Source: OLB7 sp966250335 (GTDB lineage: Bacteria; Bacteroidota; Ignavibacteria; OLB7). Taken from it: a stretch of DNA of 64,000 nt. The number at the start of each line of letters is the position of its first letter. The stretch's first letter is position 1. Below are positions 10,922 through 19,850 of the stretch, piece by piece. The position numbers and the translations under genes are program-made. The notes under the pieces were generated by a model. It was not told the DNA's origin. It did no database searches and was given only the letters and a program-made list of their open reading frames with translations. The DNA lies in NCBI GenBank assembly GCA_966250335.1, contig CBINGZ010000007.1, positions 109,875-173,874 of the forward strand, given 5' to 3'.

Positions 10922-12004
10922 ATGAGCGTATATTCCGCGATGAAACCACAATCGTCAGGCGTCCTCAAGCCGCCGCCGCTTCTGCCGGGTGAGACGATCG
11001 GGGTGCTTGCCCCATCGATGCCGGCCCATATTCATTTCCGCGAAAAATATCTTCACGGCCTTGCACGGCTGCGATCGCTCGGCTACAATGTGATCGAGGG
11101 TTCGCTGACGGCGGAGGGAATGCATCAGGGATATCGCACCGCCCCTCCCGACGAACGGGCCGCCGAGTTCATGGAGCTCGTGCTGAACCGGGAGGTCCGC
11201 TGCATCATGTCGGCGATCGGCGGGATGAACTCCTCCAGCCTGATCCCCTATCTCGATTTCGGGGCGATCCGGGAGAACCCGAAGATCGTATGCGGATATA
11301 GCGACATCACCTCGCTCCATCTCTCGATCCTTGCGTACTCCGGGCTTTCGACCTTCTACGGTCCGGCCGTCATGCCCTCCTTCGGCGAGTGGCCGGAAGA
11401 GCTCCCGGAGACCCGCGAGTGGTTTCTCGACGCGGTGGAGAGGCACCGGAGCGGCGCGCGAACCGTGCGCCCCCCGTCACGCTGGAGCAACCACTGGCGC
11501 GACGCACGAACCGATGCATGGAAGGTCGAACCGCGAGCTTTCGAGGTCAACGAGGGATGGCGCGTGCTGCGGCAGGGAAGAGTCACGGCCCCGATCATCG
11601 CCGCGAACCTCAACACGCTTGCAGCGGCCGCCGGCACCGGCTACTTCCCCGATCTCTCCGGCATGATCCTGCTGATCGAGGATTCGGCCGCCCCGATGTC
11701 GCTGGAGGAACGATCGCTCCGCCATCTCGATCTGGTGGGGGTCTTCGACAGGATCGTCGGACTGATCGTCGGCAAGCCGGAGTTCTTCCGCGACGAGGGA
11801 GCCCCGTTCGGGCTGGACGATCTGATCCTGGAGATCATCGGCGAACGGAATTTTCCTATCGCAACGGGATTCGATTGCAGCCACACGAACCCGATGATGA
11901 CGATCGCCCAGATGACCCCCACCACGCTCGACTGCGGCGCCGGATTCGATGTGACGGTCACCTTCGAGGAACCGATGATCGATACCGGCGCGAACACCGA
12001 TTAA
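10922..12004 (+). CDS. LD-carboxypeptidase (peptidase family S66, LdcA/MccF-like)
   Basis: Family S66 enzymes cleave the L,D bond of tetrapeptide peptidoglycan fragments or, in the MccF group, peptide antibiotics. The 360-residue product begins with the N-terminal fold seen as PLLPGETIGVLAPS. The nucleophile is the Ser of CGYSDIT (about residue 127), the catalytic Glu is in ILLIEDSA (about 250), and the His is in CSHTNPM (about 325). The S-A-I-G-G-M-N-S-S motif is the oxyanion and substrate loop. The length and the lack of a signal peptide fit a cytoplasmic enzyme. Starts at 10922 or 10940 are both possible and neither has a clear Shine-Dalgarno site. The split between recycling LdcA and immunity MccF cannot be decided from sequence alone. 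Confidence 0.88.
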   Translation: MSVYSAMKPQSSGVLKPPPLLPGETIGVLAPSMPAHIHFREKYLHGLARLRSLGYNVIEGSLTAEGMHQGYRTAPPDERAAEFMELVLNREVRCIMSAIGGMNSSSLIPYLDFGAIRENPKIVCGYSDITSLHLSILAYSGLSTFYGPAVMPSFGEWPEELPETREWFLDAVERHRSGARTVRPPSRWSNHWRDARTDAWKVEPRAFEVNEGWRVLRQGRVTAPIIAANLNTLAAAAGTGYFPDLSGMILLIEDSAAPMSLEERSLRHLDLVGVFDRIVGLIVGKPEFFRDEGAPFGLDDLILEIIGERNFPIATGFDCSHTNPMMTIAQMTPTTLDCGAGFDVTVTFEEPMIDTGANTD

Positions 12005-12028
12005 TCCCAAAACGATATTATAGAGATA

Positions 12029-12066
12029 CCGGAGGAACCGCGCCCCGTTCGGAGCGGCTCCTCCGG
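12029..12066. terminator. Hairpin between convergent genes
   Basis: CCGGAGGAACCGC and GCGGCTCCTCCGG pair with one mismatch around a 12-base loop. It lies between the stop codons of the LD-carboxypeptidase and cytochrome genes. The T-run is weak on both strands. Confidence 0.5.
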
Positions 12067-12089
12067 AACTTCACGAAGCGAACGGAATC

Positions 12090-12776
12090 CTACATCGGCT
12101 TTGCCGAGTCAGCGGGGGCTCCCGCCGGTGTCTGCGGAGCGCCTGCCGGGGGCTCGTAGTCGGGAGCCTTGTTCTTGATGGGAGGAATCGAGCGGAGGTA
12201 GGCGTACATCGCTTTCAGATCTTCATCGGTCGCCCTGGCGAGATTCTGCCACGGCATCGGCGGCATGATCGGCCGCGACGCCCCCCAGTGTTTTCCCGAG
12301 CGAAGGGCGTTGATGAAGATATCCTCGGTCCATGTGCCGAGACCGGTCACGGAGTCGGGGGTCAGATTGATCGCGTAACTGACGCCCCACGGTCCCGCAT
12401 ACGCGGTCGCGGTGGCGGCGCCGACCATCATCCACGGCATGTCGACCTTCGGCGCGGGGGGCATCTTCAACCCTTCCGGATGTCCCGCGAGCATCATCGA
12501 CATATCGGGTTCCGGCATTCCGTTCGGCCCCATCTTCAACGGCGTGTGGCAGTCGCCGCATCCCCCCACCGTGACGAGATATTTGCCGCGCTCCACCGGC
12601 TCGACCGTGGCCGCTTCGCTCTTCGGCGCGGACGCCGTAGTGTCGGCCGCGGGCGCTTCCTCCCTCTCGCCGCATCCCGTGACGCCCGGCCCCGCGAGGG
12701 TCGCAAGCCCGATCACCAGCATTCCTCCCCGAACCATGTTCCCCCACCGGTCGGGAAACATTGAACAACGCTTCAT
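12090..12776 (-). CDS. Lipid-anchored monoheme cytochrome c
   Basis: The start at 12776 is set by a GGAGATC six bases upstream and by the lipoprotein signal ending in GVTGC (Cys35). A single heme-binding C-G-D-C-H lies at residues 73-77 within GKYLVTVGGCGDCHTP. This fits class I cytochromes such as the small subunits of dehydrogenases and of the DUF1588/thiosulfate types. Candidate axial methionines lie in the PIMPPMPW segment about 110 residues later. The C-terminal helix D-E-D-L-K-A-M-Y-A-Y-L-R-S-I-P is typical of the last helix of cytochrome c. The tail is rich in Pro and Ala. It is probably a periplasmic electron carrier. No partner oxidoreductase gene is adjacent. Confidence 0.85.
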   Translation of the reverse strand: MKRCSMFPDRWGNMVRGGMLVIGLATLAGPGVTGCGEREEAPAADTTASAPKSEAATVEPVERGKYLVTVGGCGDCHTPLKMGPNGMPEPDMSMMLAGHPEGLKMPPAPKVDMPWMMVGAATATAYAGPWGVSYAINLTPDSVTGLGTWTEDIFINALRSGKHWGASRPIMPPMPWQNLARATDEDLKAMYAYLRSIPPIKNKAPDYEPPAGAPQTPAGAPADSAKPM

Positions 12777-12871
12777 GTTGATCTCCATTATTTTAGAATC
12801 GTGTAGCGATACTCCGGCGGGATCGATGCGTACGCCGGAGTCGCGGAAAAATTCCCCGGGTGTGAACGGAC

Positions 12872-12900
12872 AAAGGGACCGGGCTGTTCCCCGGTCCCTC
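12872..12900 (-). terminator. Probable terminator of the ABC-F/rtcB operon
   Basis: On the minus strand GAGGGACCGGGG and CCCGGTCCCTT pair around AACAG, followed by TTTG. It lies between the end of rtcB and the start of the cytochrome gene. Confidence 0.5.
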
Positions 12901-12998
12901 TCCGATCGCGAAAACATACAGCGGCAGCCGGTCACACGCAACAATATGTGACAACCAAATACCGGCCTTCATCATCAGCCGCCGACGCGATTCCTCTC

Positions 12999-14423
12999 TC
13001 AATCCTCCGATTTTCCGTCGCTCGACATCAGGACGATCTTCGGCTTGAAGACGGCGATCCGCTCTACCAGATCGGTCTGCAGCGCCAGCACCTCGTCGAT
13101 GTTCTTGTAGACCTGGGGGGACTCGTCCATCCCGCCGGCCATCAGCTCGACCCCCTTCTCCCGGAGCCAGTTGTCCCGCTCCTTCTTCGGGATCGACTCG
13201 ATCGCCCGCTTCCTGCTCATCACGCGCCCGGCGCCGTGGCTGGCGCTGTTGAGCGACTCCTCGCTCCCCTTCCCCCGCACGATATAGGAGTTATGCCCCT
13301 GCGAGCCCGGGATGATCCCCAGCACCCCCTCGTGCGCCGGCGTCGCTCCCTTGCGGTGGACGATCACGCGGCGCCCCATCCACTCCTCCTCCCAGGCGAA
13401 GTTGTGGTGATTCTCCACCTGGAAGAGGGGCTTGATCCCCAGGTTGCGCGCTATCGCGCGATGTATCGTGTGATGACATGCCGAGGCGAATTTCCCCGCC
13501 AGGTTCATGCTGGTCCAGTACTCCTGCCCCGGCTCCGAGCCGAGCGGAAGCCACGCCAGGTGCCGGTACTTGTCCGGAAGCTTCGTGATCTGCTGCGCGA
13601 GCCGCGAGTAGTGCTCGGCGATCCGCGCGCCGACCCCACGGCTTCCGGAGTGGGTCATGAACGCGAGATAGTTTCCCGCGTCGATCCCGAGCCCGGCCGC
13701 CTGCTCGGGGGACACCTCCAGGAGACCGGCGTCGACGAAGTGGTTGCCGCTGCCGCTGGTGCCGAGCTGGGCCGCCCCCTTCCCCTTCAGATGCTTCAGG
13801 AGAGCGGTCGCCTCCCAGTCGGGATCGTCCATGACGTCGTGTGAGCGGCGGTCGAACCGGCCGAACTCGGCGCCGACACCGAACCGGGTCTCATCGCGCA
13901 TCGCCCGCTTCAACTGCTCGCGCGTGCTCGCGTTGGTGAACGGGTCCTGACGACCGACAGGGTAGACCGTCATCATCATACGGCAGGCGATATCGACCCC
14001 TACCATGTAGGGGGCCACCGCGTTCTCCAGCGCCACCACGCCGCCGATCGGGATGCCGTAGCCGACATGCGCGTCGGGCATCAGCGCGCCGCCGACGGTC
14101 ACGGGAAGGCGCATGGCGTTCTGGAGCTGATTGATCGCTTCCTGATCTATCAGCTCCTTCCCCCAGATCGGAGCCGCAATCGGCGTCTCGCGGATCTCGT
14201 TGGCCCCCTCGGCTCCCATCGTCCGCCATGCGGCGGCCAGGGGCTGAAAGGGGCTTCCCTCGACGTCGTAGGTCGCCGGATCGTTGCGCACGCGGTCGAG
14301 GGCGGCGAGCACCTCGTCATCGGCGGCGCCGGCCTTCGTCAGCGCGGCGGCGGTCCGGAGCGCGGCTCCCATGACACGCCCGGTGGGCCATCCCAGTTCG
14401 ATCAGAGTCGTTGCCGTTATCAT
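12999..14423 (-). CDS. rtcB: RNA-splicing ligase RtcB
   Basis: RtcB joins 2',3'-cyclic phosphate or 3'-phosphate RNA ends to 5'-OH ends with GTP and Mn2+. The 474 residues show the expected metal and guanylylation sites: VGVDIACRMM (Asp and Cys ligands), G-S-G-N-H-F-V, T-H-S-G-S-R-G-V-G, VENHHNFAW, and the GMP-accepting His in SASHGAGR. The length is normal and no active residue is missing. It starts only 7 bases after the stop of the ABC-F gene, so the two are cotranscribed. In bacteria RtcB repairs rRNA or tRNA cut under stress, and pairing with a ribosome-protecting ATPase suggests a translation-stress unit (inference). No RtcA or RtcR is present. Confidence 0.95.
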   Translation of the reverse strand: MITATTLIELGWPTGRVMGAALRTAAALTKAGAADDEVLAALDRVRNDPATYDVEGSPFQPLAAAWRTMGAEGANEIRETPIAAPIWGKELIDQEAINQLQNAMRLPVTVGGALMPDAHVGYGIPIGGVVALENAVAPYMVGVDIACRMMMTVYPVGRQDPFTNASTREQLKRAMRDETRFGVGAEFGRFDRRSHDVMDDPDWEATALLKHLKGKGAAQLGTSGSGNHFVDAGLLEVSPEQAAGLGIDAGNYLAFMTHSGSRGVGARIAEHYSRLAQQITKLPDKYRHLAWLPLGSEPGQEYWTSMNLAGKFASACHHTIHRAIARNLGIKPLFQVENHHNFAWEEEWMGRRVIVHRKGATPAHEGVLGIIPGSQGHNSYIVRGKGSEESLNSASHGAGRVMSRKRAIESIPKKERDNWLREKGVELMAGGMDESPQVYKNIDEVLALQTDLVERIAVFKPKIVLMSSDGKSED

Positions 14424-14430
14424 TGTCTGC

Positions 14431-16086
14431 TCAGACTGTTTCGTTTGAATGTACTTGAGAAATATATGGTCCGTCCCCGCCGTTCATCCGGGAACCTCGT
14501 CCGTCATCTATCGTGCCGAGATCGATCACGCGTGTTGCGATATTCTCCACGAACCGCCTGTCGTGCTCGATGAAGAGCATCGTCGGCCCATCGGCCAGAA
14601 TCGCCTCTTCGATCCTCTCCCGCGACATCAGATCGATATAGTTCATCGGCTCGTCCCAGAGGAGGAGATGGAACTGCGAGGCGAACGATCGGCAGAGATC
14701 GACCTTCTTTTGCTCCCCCCTGCTGAAGGACTCCAGCGGGCGGTCGAAGATATCGCCTCGTACTCCGAACGATCCCATCACCCTTCTGAACTCCGTCTCC
14801 GCCAGCCCCGCCGCGCGGAGGTGATCGCGAAGGTATCCCTCCTCCCAGAGCGGGTTCTGATACGACCTGGCCCTGCGAACGAAGTTCGGCAGATGAACCA
14901 GCCCCGCCGAGCGCCTGATCTCTCCGGTGATCGCCCGCATGAGGGTCGTCTTCCCGGAACCGTTCGGCCCCACGATCGCAAGCCTCTCCCCTCTCCGTAG
15001 AACGAACGAGACGTCATGAACGATCCGGCGTCCGTCGATATCGACGGAGAGATCGTGGACCGAGAGAACCACCTCGGGAGATCCGCTCCCCGGCGCAAGC
15101 CGGAGCAGAGGAAGCGACTCGGCGTTCGACATCAGCCCCTTCTTCTCCTCGATCATCTCCTCGATCCTCCGCTCCACATGGAGCGCCCGCTTCATCATCT
15201 TCGCCGCCTTGTGCCCTTCGTATCCGCTGTCGGCCGCCGCGTTCTTTCCCCGCTCGCGGCTTGCGGACCACGACCTCCGGGCGCGGGCCGTCTCCTCCAG
15301 CGCCTCGACCTGACGGCGGAGATTCTCATCCCGCCGCCGCTCATGCTCCTCCTCCAGCTCCTTCTGTCGTTTCCAGTCGCCATACGATCCTTTCGTCACC
15401 CGCACGTCGCTTCTGTTGATCGACACGATATGATCGGCGCATCGGTCGAGAACGCTTCTGTCGTGGGAGACGAGGAGGAAGCCGTGCTTCCGTTCCAGGT
15501 ATCGCGCCAGGGTCTCGCGGCCGTCGGCGTCGAGATGGTTCGTCGGCTCGTCGATGATCGGATAGATCGCGGGACGAAGGAAGAGTGCCGCGATCATGGC
15601 GCGGGTCTGCTCGCCGCCGCTCAGCGTCTCGAATCGCCTCATGAGAGATTCGGGCCCCAGGCCGATCGCCGCCGCCTCCCGTTCTATCAGCCCGTCGATC
15701 TCGTAGCCTCTATGCGCCTCGTAGAGTTCCAGCAGATCGCCGTACGCGGCAAGGCTCGCTTCATCCTCTATCGTCAGCAGCTCCTCCATCTTCTCCTCCC
15801 AGCGTCGGAACGGAGCGATGACGTCTCTGATGACCTCGATCGTCGTTCCCTCCGCTCGCGCGGGAGGGAAGGAGATATATCCTGTCGCGACTGGTACCGA
15901 GAGGGCTCCTCCCGTCGGAGTCAGTTCCCCCGCAATCAGTCTCAGGAGTGTCGTTTTTCCCCGGCCGTTGCGTCCCACCAGGGCCGTCCGCCACTCGGTG
16001 TCGATGCTTACCGTGAGATCGTCGAAGATCTGCGCGAACGGCGACGCGTAATTGAACCGCAGATGTTGAACCAGTATCGTAGCCAT
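14431..16086 (-). CDS. ABC-F family ATPase (Lsa/Vga-like, possible ribosome protection)
   Basis: The protein has two ABC domains and no membrane segment. Domain 1 has a Walker A G-R-N-G-R-G-K-T, the signature LSGGEQTR and Walker B PIIDEPTNHLD. Domain 2 has GPNGSGKT, F-S-R-G-E-Q-K-K and LLLWDEPMNYIDL. The linker between them (about residues 230-310) is long, charged and helical, as expected for the P-site tRNA interaction motif. The GRNGRGKT form of Walker A and the Y-I-S-F-P-P element recall the Lsa/Vga subgroup that gives resistance to lincosamides, streptogramins A and pleuromutilins. Resistance here is inference; a housekeeping translation role is also possible. The start at 16086 has GGAGAGG upstream. 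A structured RNA with a terminator lies 250 bases upstream. Confidence 0.85.
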   Translation of the reverse strand: MATILVQHLRFNYASPFAQIFDDLTVSIDTEWRTALVGRNGRGKTTLLRLIAGELTPTGGALSVPVATGYISFPPARAEGTTIEVIRDVIAPFRRWEEKMEELLTIEDEASLAAYGDLLELYEAHRGYEIDGLIEREAAAIGLGPESLMRRFETLSGGEQTRAMIAALFLRPAIYPIIDEPTNHLDADGRETLARYLERKHGFLLVSHDRSVLDRCADHIVSINRSDVRVTKGSYGDWKRQKELEEEHERRRDENLRRQVEALEETARARRSWSASRERGKNAAADSGYEGHKAAKMMKRALHVERRIEEMIEEKKGLMSNAESLPLLRLAPGSGSPEVVLSVHDLSVDIDGRRIVHDVSFVLRRGERLAIVGPNGSGKTTLMRAITGEIRRSAGLVHLPNFVRRARSYQNPLWEEGYLRDHLRAAGLAETEFRRVMGSFGVRGDIFDRPLESFSRGEQKKVDLCRSFASQFHLLLWDEPMNYIDLMSRERIEEAILADGPTMLFIEHDRRFVENIATRVIDLGTIDDGRGSRMNGGDGPYISQVHSNETV

Positions 16087-16339
16087 GAGGGCGTACCTCT
16101 CCAGGGCCGCTTTCGCCGCCATCTTTTTTCGACCATTATTCAGGAATTATTTCGGCTGCGGTATGAACGGAATGTACTGCCGCTCCCTTGTGCGATCTAC
16201 CTGATATCGTATTTCATCGGTTATGCTCCCGGTGTCGATATGTGATGTCGATGAATTCGGGCGGCCGGAGCGTTCACTGGCTCGGGTGGTTCGGCTCTCC
16301 GTAAGCCGTCGGGTTATCGTATGATCTTCATGGAACGAT

Positions 16340-16558
16340 CACAAATAAAAAACCCACCCTCGCATATTCGCAAAGGTGGGTCGATTTCGACCGGGCTCCA
16401 TTCCTGCTAGGAAGAGCGCTCACCTCCACATATATCCAGACGATTACCTGCCGGGCTGTATAGCCTGACGGTGCAATCGACAAAGGATTCAGATATATGG
16501 AATGTGAGTTTCACTGGTCCGCTCGTTATACGACGGAATTACCCGTCGCGTATTTTTC
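16340..16558 (-). ncRNA. Structured RNA of unknown family (free ncRNA or ABC-F leader attenuator)
   Basis: Read on the minus strand, nearly all of this stretch folds. A long rod is built from 16520-16524 with 16414-16418, 16504-16508 with 16419-16423, 16492-16500 with 16426-16436 (one bulge), 16475-16479 with 16441-16445, 16470-16472 with 16446-16448, and an apical GGCT/AGCC at 16454-16465. Small hairpins flank it: GACGG/CCGTC (16532-16547) on the 5' side and TTCCT/AGGAA (16401-16413) directly stacked on the rod. The RNA ends in a textbook terminator (stem 16352-16358 with 16375-16381) followed by TTTTTTATTT. A GGTCG/CGACC hairpin (16379-16392) overlaps the terminator stem by three bases. There is no long reading frame. 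The rod with asymmetric bulges recalls 6S RNA, but no known family was recognised. Confidence 0.6.
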
Positions 16559-16565
16559 AGAGACA

Positions 16566-16597
16566 CAAACTTAATGCTTGACAAGCATCCGGTCAAG
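16566..16597 (-). promoter_or_regulatory. Probable promoter of the structured RNA, with palindromes
   Basis: On the minus strand TAAGTTTG (16566-16573) matches the Bacteroidetes -7 consensus TAnnTTTG, with a TTG about 20 bases upstream (16594-16596). The spacer holds a perfect palindrome ATGCTTGACAAGCAT (16574-16588) and a further GTCAAGC arm at 16592-16598. These arms may be an operator, or may form a weak terminator for the efflux operon that ends at 16641. Confidence 0.4.
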
Positions 16598-16640
16598 CGT
16601 TATTTCTTTTTCCGTCTATTTTTTATTCCGTGCATTTCCG

Positions 16641-19600
16641 TCACGTCGTGCTCGGTTGAGCCTGTTCCTCGCCGCCGTGTCCCGTATGACCGTGCGTTCC
16701 GTGCGCGCTCTTGTGCGGGTCTTTTTTCAGGACCCGACGTCTGAACCAGGAGCGCATGTCGTCGAATATTTCGTAGATCGTCGGAATGACCAGCAGCGTC
16801 AGCAGAGTCGACGTGATGGTGCCGCCGATCACGGCGCGGCCGAGCGGTGCGCGGAAATCCGCTCCCTCACCCGAACCGAGCGCGACCGGGATCATGCCGG
16901 CGATGAGCGCCAGGGTGGTCATCATGATCGGCCGCAACCTGACGCGGCCCGCCTCGATCAGCGCCTCGCGCAGTTCCATTCCCTCCTTCTCCCTCGCCGA
17001 TTTCGCGAAGTCGATCAGAAGGATCGCGTTCTTCGCCACAATGCCCATCAGCAGGATCACGCCGATCATGCTCATGATGTTGAGCGTGTCGCCGGTGATC
17101 AGGAGCGCGAGCACCACACCGATCAGCGAAAGGGGAAGCGACACGAGGATCGCCAGAGGATCGAGGAACGATCCGAACTGCACGACAAGGATCAGATACA
17201 TCAGCAGCACCGCAAGACCGAGCGCCGCGAAGATGCTGGTGAAGACCTCACCCTGCTCCTTCGCCTCGCCTCCCTGCGTGACTCTGACTCCCGGCGGGAT
17301 ATTCATCACGGCAAGACGTTTGTTCACATCCTGCACCACCTCGGTCAGCGATCTTCCCTGAAGGTTCGCGCCGACGGTGATCACGCGGTCGCGGTCGAGG
17401 TGATCGATCGCGGCAGGACCTACCACGCGACGTATCGTGGCCGCCTGGCCGAGCGATATGGTGCGCGGTCCCATGTCGACCGGACCTCCCATCCCATCCC
17501 CGGCCGGGGCTCCCCCGGGCGCCACCAGCAGCGGCAGATCGCCCAGATCGGCCACACGCTCGCGCGCCTCCGGCGCCAGACGTATCGTAACGTCACGCGT
17601 CTTTCCGCTCGGGTCTACCCAGTCGCCGGCGTCGAGACCGGCGAACGCGGGACGAAGCGCCTGCGCCACCTGCCCGGTGGTAAGTCCCATCGTGCCGATC
17701 AGCGAGCGGTTGAGCTCCACCTCGATCTCCGGTTTCTGTCCGCGCGTGGAGAGGCCGATATCGACCGCGCCGGGGACCTTCGCCATCTCGTCGGCAAGCC
17801 GCAGCGCGACCTCCGACATCTGCGTTTCATTGTCGCCGCGGACCTGGAGCGCAAGCTGCTTCTGGTTGTCGCCGAAGCCTCCCGCCGACACCGCCGCCGT
17901 CACGCCGCCGACCGTCTTGATCTTGCCGCGCAGATCGGCCTCGACATCCTGCTGCGAGCGTTCGCGGGTAGCCTTCGGTGTGAGCTTGATATAGATGGTT
18001 GCGATATCCACGGCGCCGGAACCGGTCGCCGATCCGATGGAGGAATAGATGTACGCCACCTCCTTGTACTGGCTCGCGATATTCGCAAGCTGATCGACCT
18101 TCAGTCTGGTGTATTCCAGACTGGAGCCGGGCGGCGTCTCCACATTGACGGTGATCTCGGAGTTATCGGCGACCGGGGCGAACCCGCCGCCGCCGTACAT
18201 CCCCTGCAGCACGATTGCGCCGATGAACGATGCCACGGCCAGCGCCACCATCTTCCAGCGATGATCGAGCGCCCAGGCGATCACGTTCTTGTAGCGGTTC
18301 GCCTGACGGTCGAACCAGAGATTGAACCTGTCGAGGATCCGCGAAAGCGGGTTCCGCTTCTGATGCTCCTCCAGCTCCGGATCGGGCCAGTAGGCGGAAA
18401 GCATCGGATCGAGAGAGAAGGAGACGAAGAGGGAGACGAGCACGGCGCAGGCGATCGTCAGCGCGAACGGCTTGAACCACTGCCCGGCTATCCCATCCAG
18501 GAACCCGATCGGAATGAAGACCGCGACGATGGAGAAGGTCGTGGCCGCCACCGCAAGGCCGATCTCGTCGGTTCCCTCGCGCGAGGCCCTGATATGATCC
18601 TTCCCCATCTCCACATGCCTCACGATATTTTCTCGAACCACGATCGCGTCGTCGATCAGAATACCGATCGCCAGCGAGAGGCCGAGGAGCGACATGGTGT
18701 TGAGGGTGAAGCCGAACGCCTTCACGGCGATGAAGGCCGCCACCGTCGAGACCGGAAGGGCCAGACCTGTGATGACCGTCGAGCGCCATGAGTTGAGGAA
18801 GAGGAAGACGACAAGCACCGTGAGGAAGGCTCCTTCGATCAGCGCCTCCTGCACGTTCCGTACCGACGCCTCCACCCGCTGCCCCGCATCCTTCACCACC
18901 AAGACGCGTGTTCCTTCCGGCAGTCTCTTCTGAATCTCCGCCACCGCCGCCTTGATGTCGTCGGCCACGCGGGCCGTGCTTGCTCCCTTCGACTTCGTGA
19001 TATCGAGGCCGACCGTCTGCTCGCCGTTGTAGACGCCGAGCGAGCGGGCCTCCCCCGCCGTGTCGGCGACATGCGCCACCTGATCGAGCCTGATGAGCTG
19101 GCTCCCTCTGGAGGCGACCACGATCTGGCGGAACTCGTCGACCGTCTCCAGCCTGCCGCGCAGGCGGATCGTCTCCTCGGTATGCTGGTCGTTGATCCTT
19201 CCCACCGGCGCCGCCAGGTTCTGCGCCTGCACCGCCCCGACGATCTGCCCGATGCTCACCCCGTAGGCGCGGAGCGCATCGGGACGGATGTTGACGGAGA
19301 TCTCCCTGAGGACGCTTCCCACCACATTGACCTGCGCCACACCGTTGATGGCGCGCAGCTCCCGGGTGATGCCGGGGTCGGCGAGCAGGGTCAGCTCGGC
19401 GGGGCTCATCCCCTTGGAGAGAACGACGAGCGAGACGACCGGCAGATCGGCCGGATCGAACTTCCTGATGATCGCCTCGCGCATTTCAGGCGGCAGCTTG
19501 TCGCGGATACCGGAGATGGCGTCGCGAACATCCTGCGACGCCTGGTCCGGGTTCTTGCTGAAAAGGAACTGCACGATGATCTGCGCGAAGCCGTCGGAGG

Positions 19601-19850
19601 AGGTCGATGTAATCTGATCGATTCCCGATATACCGTTGAACGCCTCCTCCATCCGTTCCACCACCTCACGCTCCACCTGTCCCGGCGAGGCGCCCGGATA
19701 GGGGACGGCGACGAAGACGATCGGAGCGGCGATATCGGGGAACTCGTCGACGTCAAGGCTGAAGAGGGCAAACAGACCGAAGACGACGAGGGCGAGCATC
19801 GTGACTACCGTCACGACGGGACGCTTGATTGCGAAATCCGATATAATCAT
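16641..19850 (-). CDS. RND efflux transporter, HAE1/AcrB family inner-membrane pump
   Basis: The 1069-residue length, the N-terminal helix after IKRPVVTVVTMLALVVFG, the large periplasmic loops after TM1 and TM7, and the repeated topology mark an RND pump. TM4 carries the proton-relay aspartates in the segment SLAIGILIDDAIVVRENI. The TM9-10 region V-V-Q-F-G-S-F-L-D-P-L-A-I-L-V-S-L-P is typical of hydrophobe/amphiphile exporters rather than heavy-metal CusA pumps. It exports drugs, detergents or metabolites out of the cell with the adaptor and TolC encoded just upstream. The ATG overlaps the adaptor stop by four bases. The C-terminus is rich in His and Gly (about the last 25 residues), an unconserved tail. 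Confidence 0.95.
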   Translation of the reverse strand: MIISDFAIKRPVVTVVTMLALVVFGLFALFSLDVDEFPDIAAPIVFVAVPYPGASPGQVEREVVERMEEAFNGISGIDQITSTSSDGFAQIIVQFLFSKNPDQASQDVRDAISGIRDKLPPEMREAIIRKFDPADLPVVSLVVLSKGMSPAELTLLADPGITRELRAINGVAQVNVVGSVLREISVNIRPDALRAYGVSIGQIVGAVQAQNLAAPVGRINDQHTEETIRLRGRLETVDEFRQIVVASRGSQLIRLDQVAHVADTAGEARSLGVYNGEQTVGLDITKSKGASTARVADDIKAAVAEIQKRLPEGTRVLVVKDAGQRVEASVRNVQEALIEGAFLTVLVVFLFLNSWRSTVITGLALPVSTVAAFIAVKAFGFTLNTMSLLGLSLAIGILIDDAIVVRENIVRHVEMGKDHIRASREGTDEIGLAVAATTFSIVAVFIPIGFLDGIAGQWFKPFALTIACAVLVSLFVSFSLDPMLSAYWPDPELEEHQKRNPLSRILDRFNLWFDRQANRYKNVIAWALDHRWKMVALAVASFIGAIVLQGMYGGGGFAPVADNSEITVNVETPPGSSLEYTRLKVDQLANIASQYKEVAYIYSSIGSATGSGAVDIATIYIKLTPKATRERSQQDVEADLRGKIKTVGGVTAAVSAGGFGDNQKQLALQVRGDNETQMSEVALRLADEMAKVPGAVDIGLSTRGQKPEIEVELNRSLIGTMGLTTGQVAQALRPAFAGLDAGDWVDPSGKTRDVTIRLAPEARERVADLGDLPLLVAPGGAPAGDGMGGPVDMGPRTISLGQAATIRRVVGPAAIDHLDRDRVITVGANLQGRSLTEVVQDVNKRLAVMNIPPGVRVTQGGEAKEQGEVFTSIFAALGLAVLLMYLILVVQFGSFLDPLAILVSLPLSLIGVVLALLITGDTLNIMSMIGVILLMGIVAKNAILLIDFAKSAREKEGMELREALIEAGRVRLRPIMMTTLALIAGMIPVALGSGEGADFRAPLGRAVIGGTITSTLLTLLVIPTIYEIFDDMRSWFRRRVLKKDPHKSAHGTHGHTGHGGEEQAQPSTT

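Noticed and set aside
16340..16558. tRNA, tmRNA, SRP RNA or RNase P RNA at the structured element
   Set aside because: There is no acceptor stem or T-loop, no SRP motif (GGTCAGGTCCGGAAGGAAGC) and no RNase P core motifs.
16578..18791. Plus-strand frame of 737 codons opposite the RND pump gene
   Set aside because: It is a shadow with extreme Arg/His/Asp content; the minus-strand protein is an unmistakable RND transporter.
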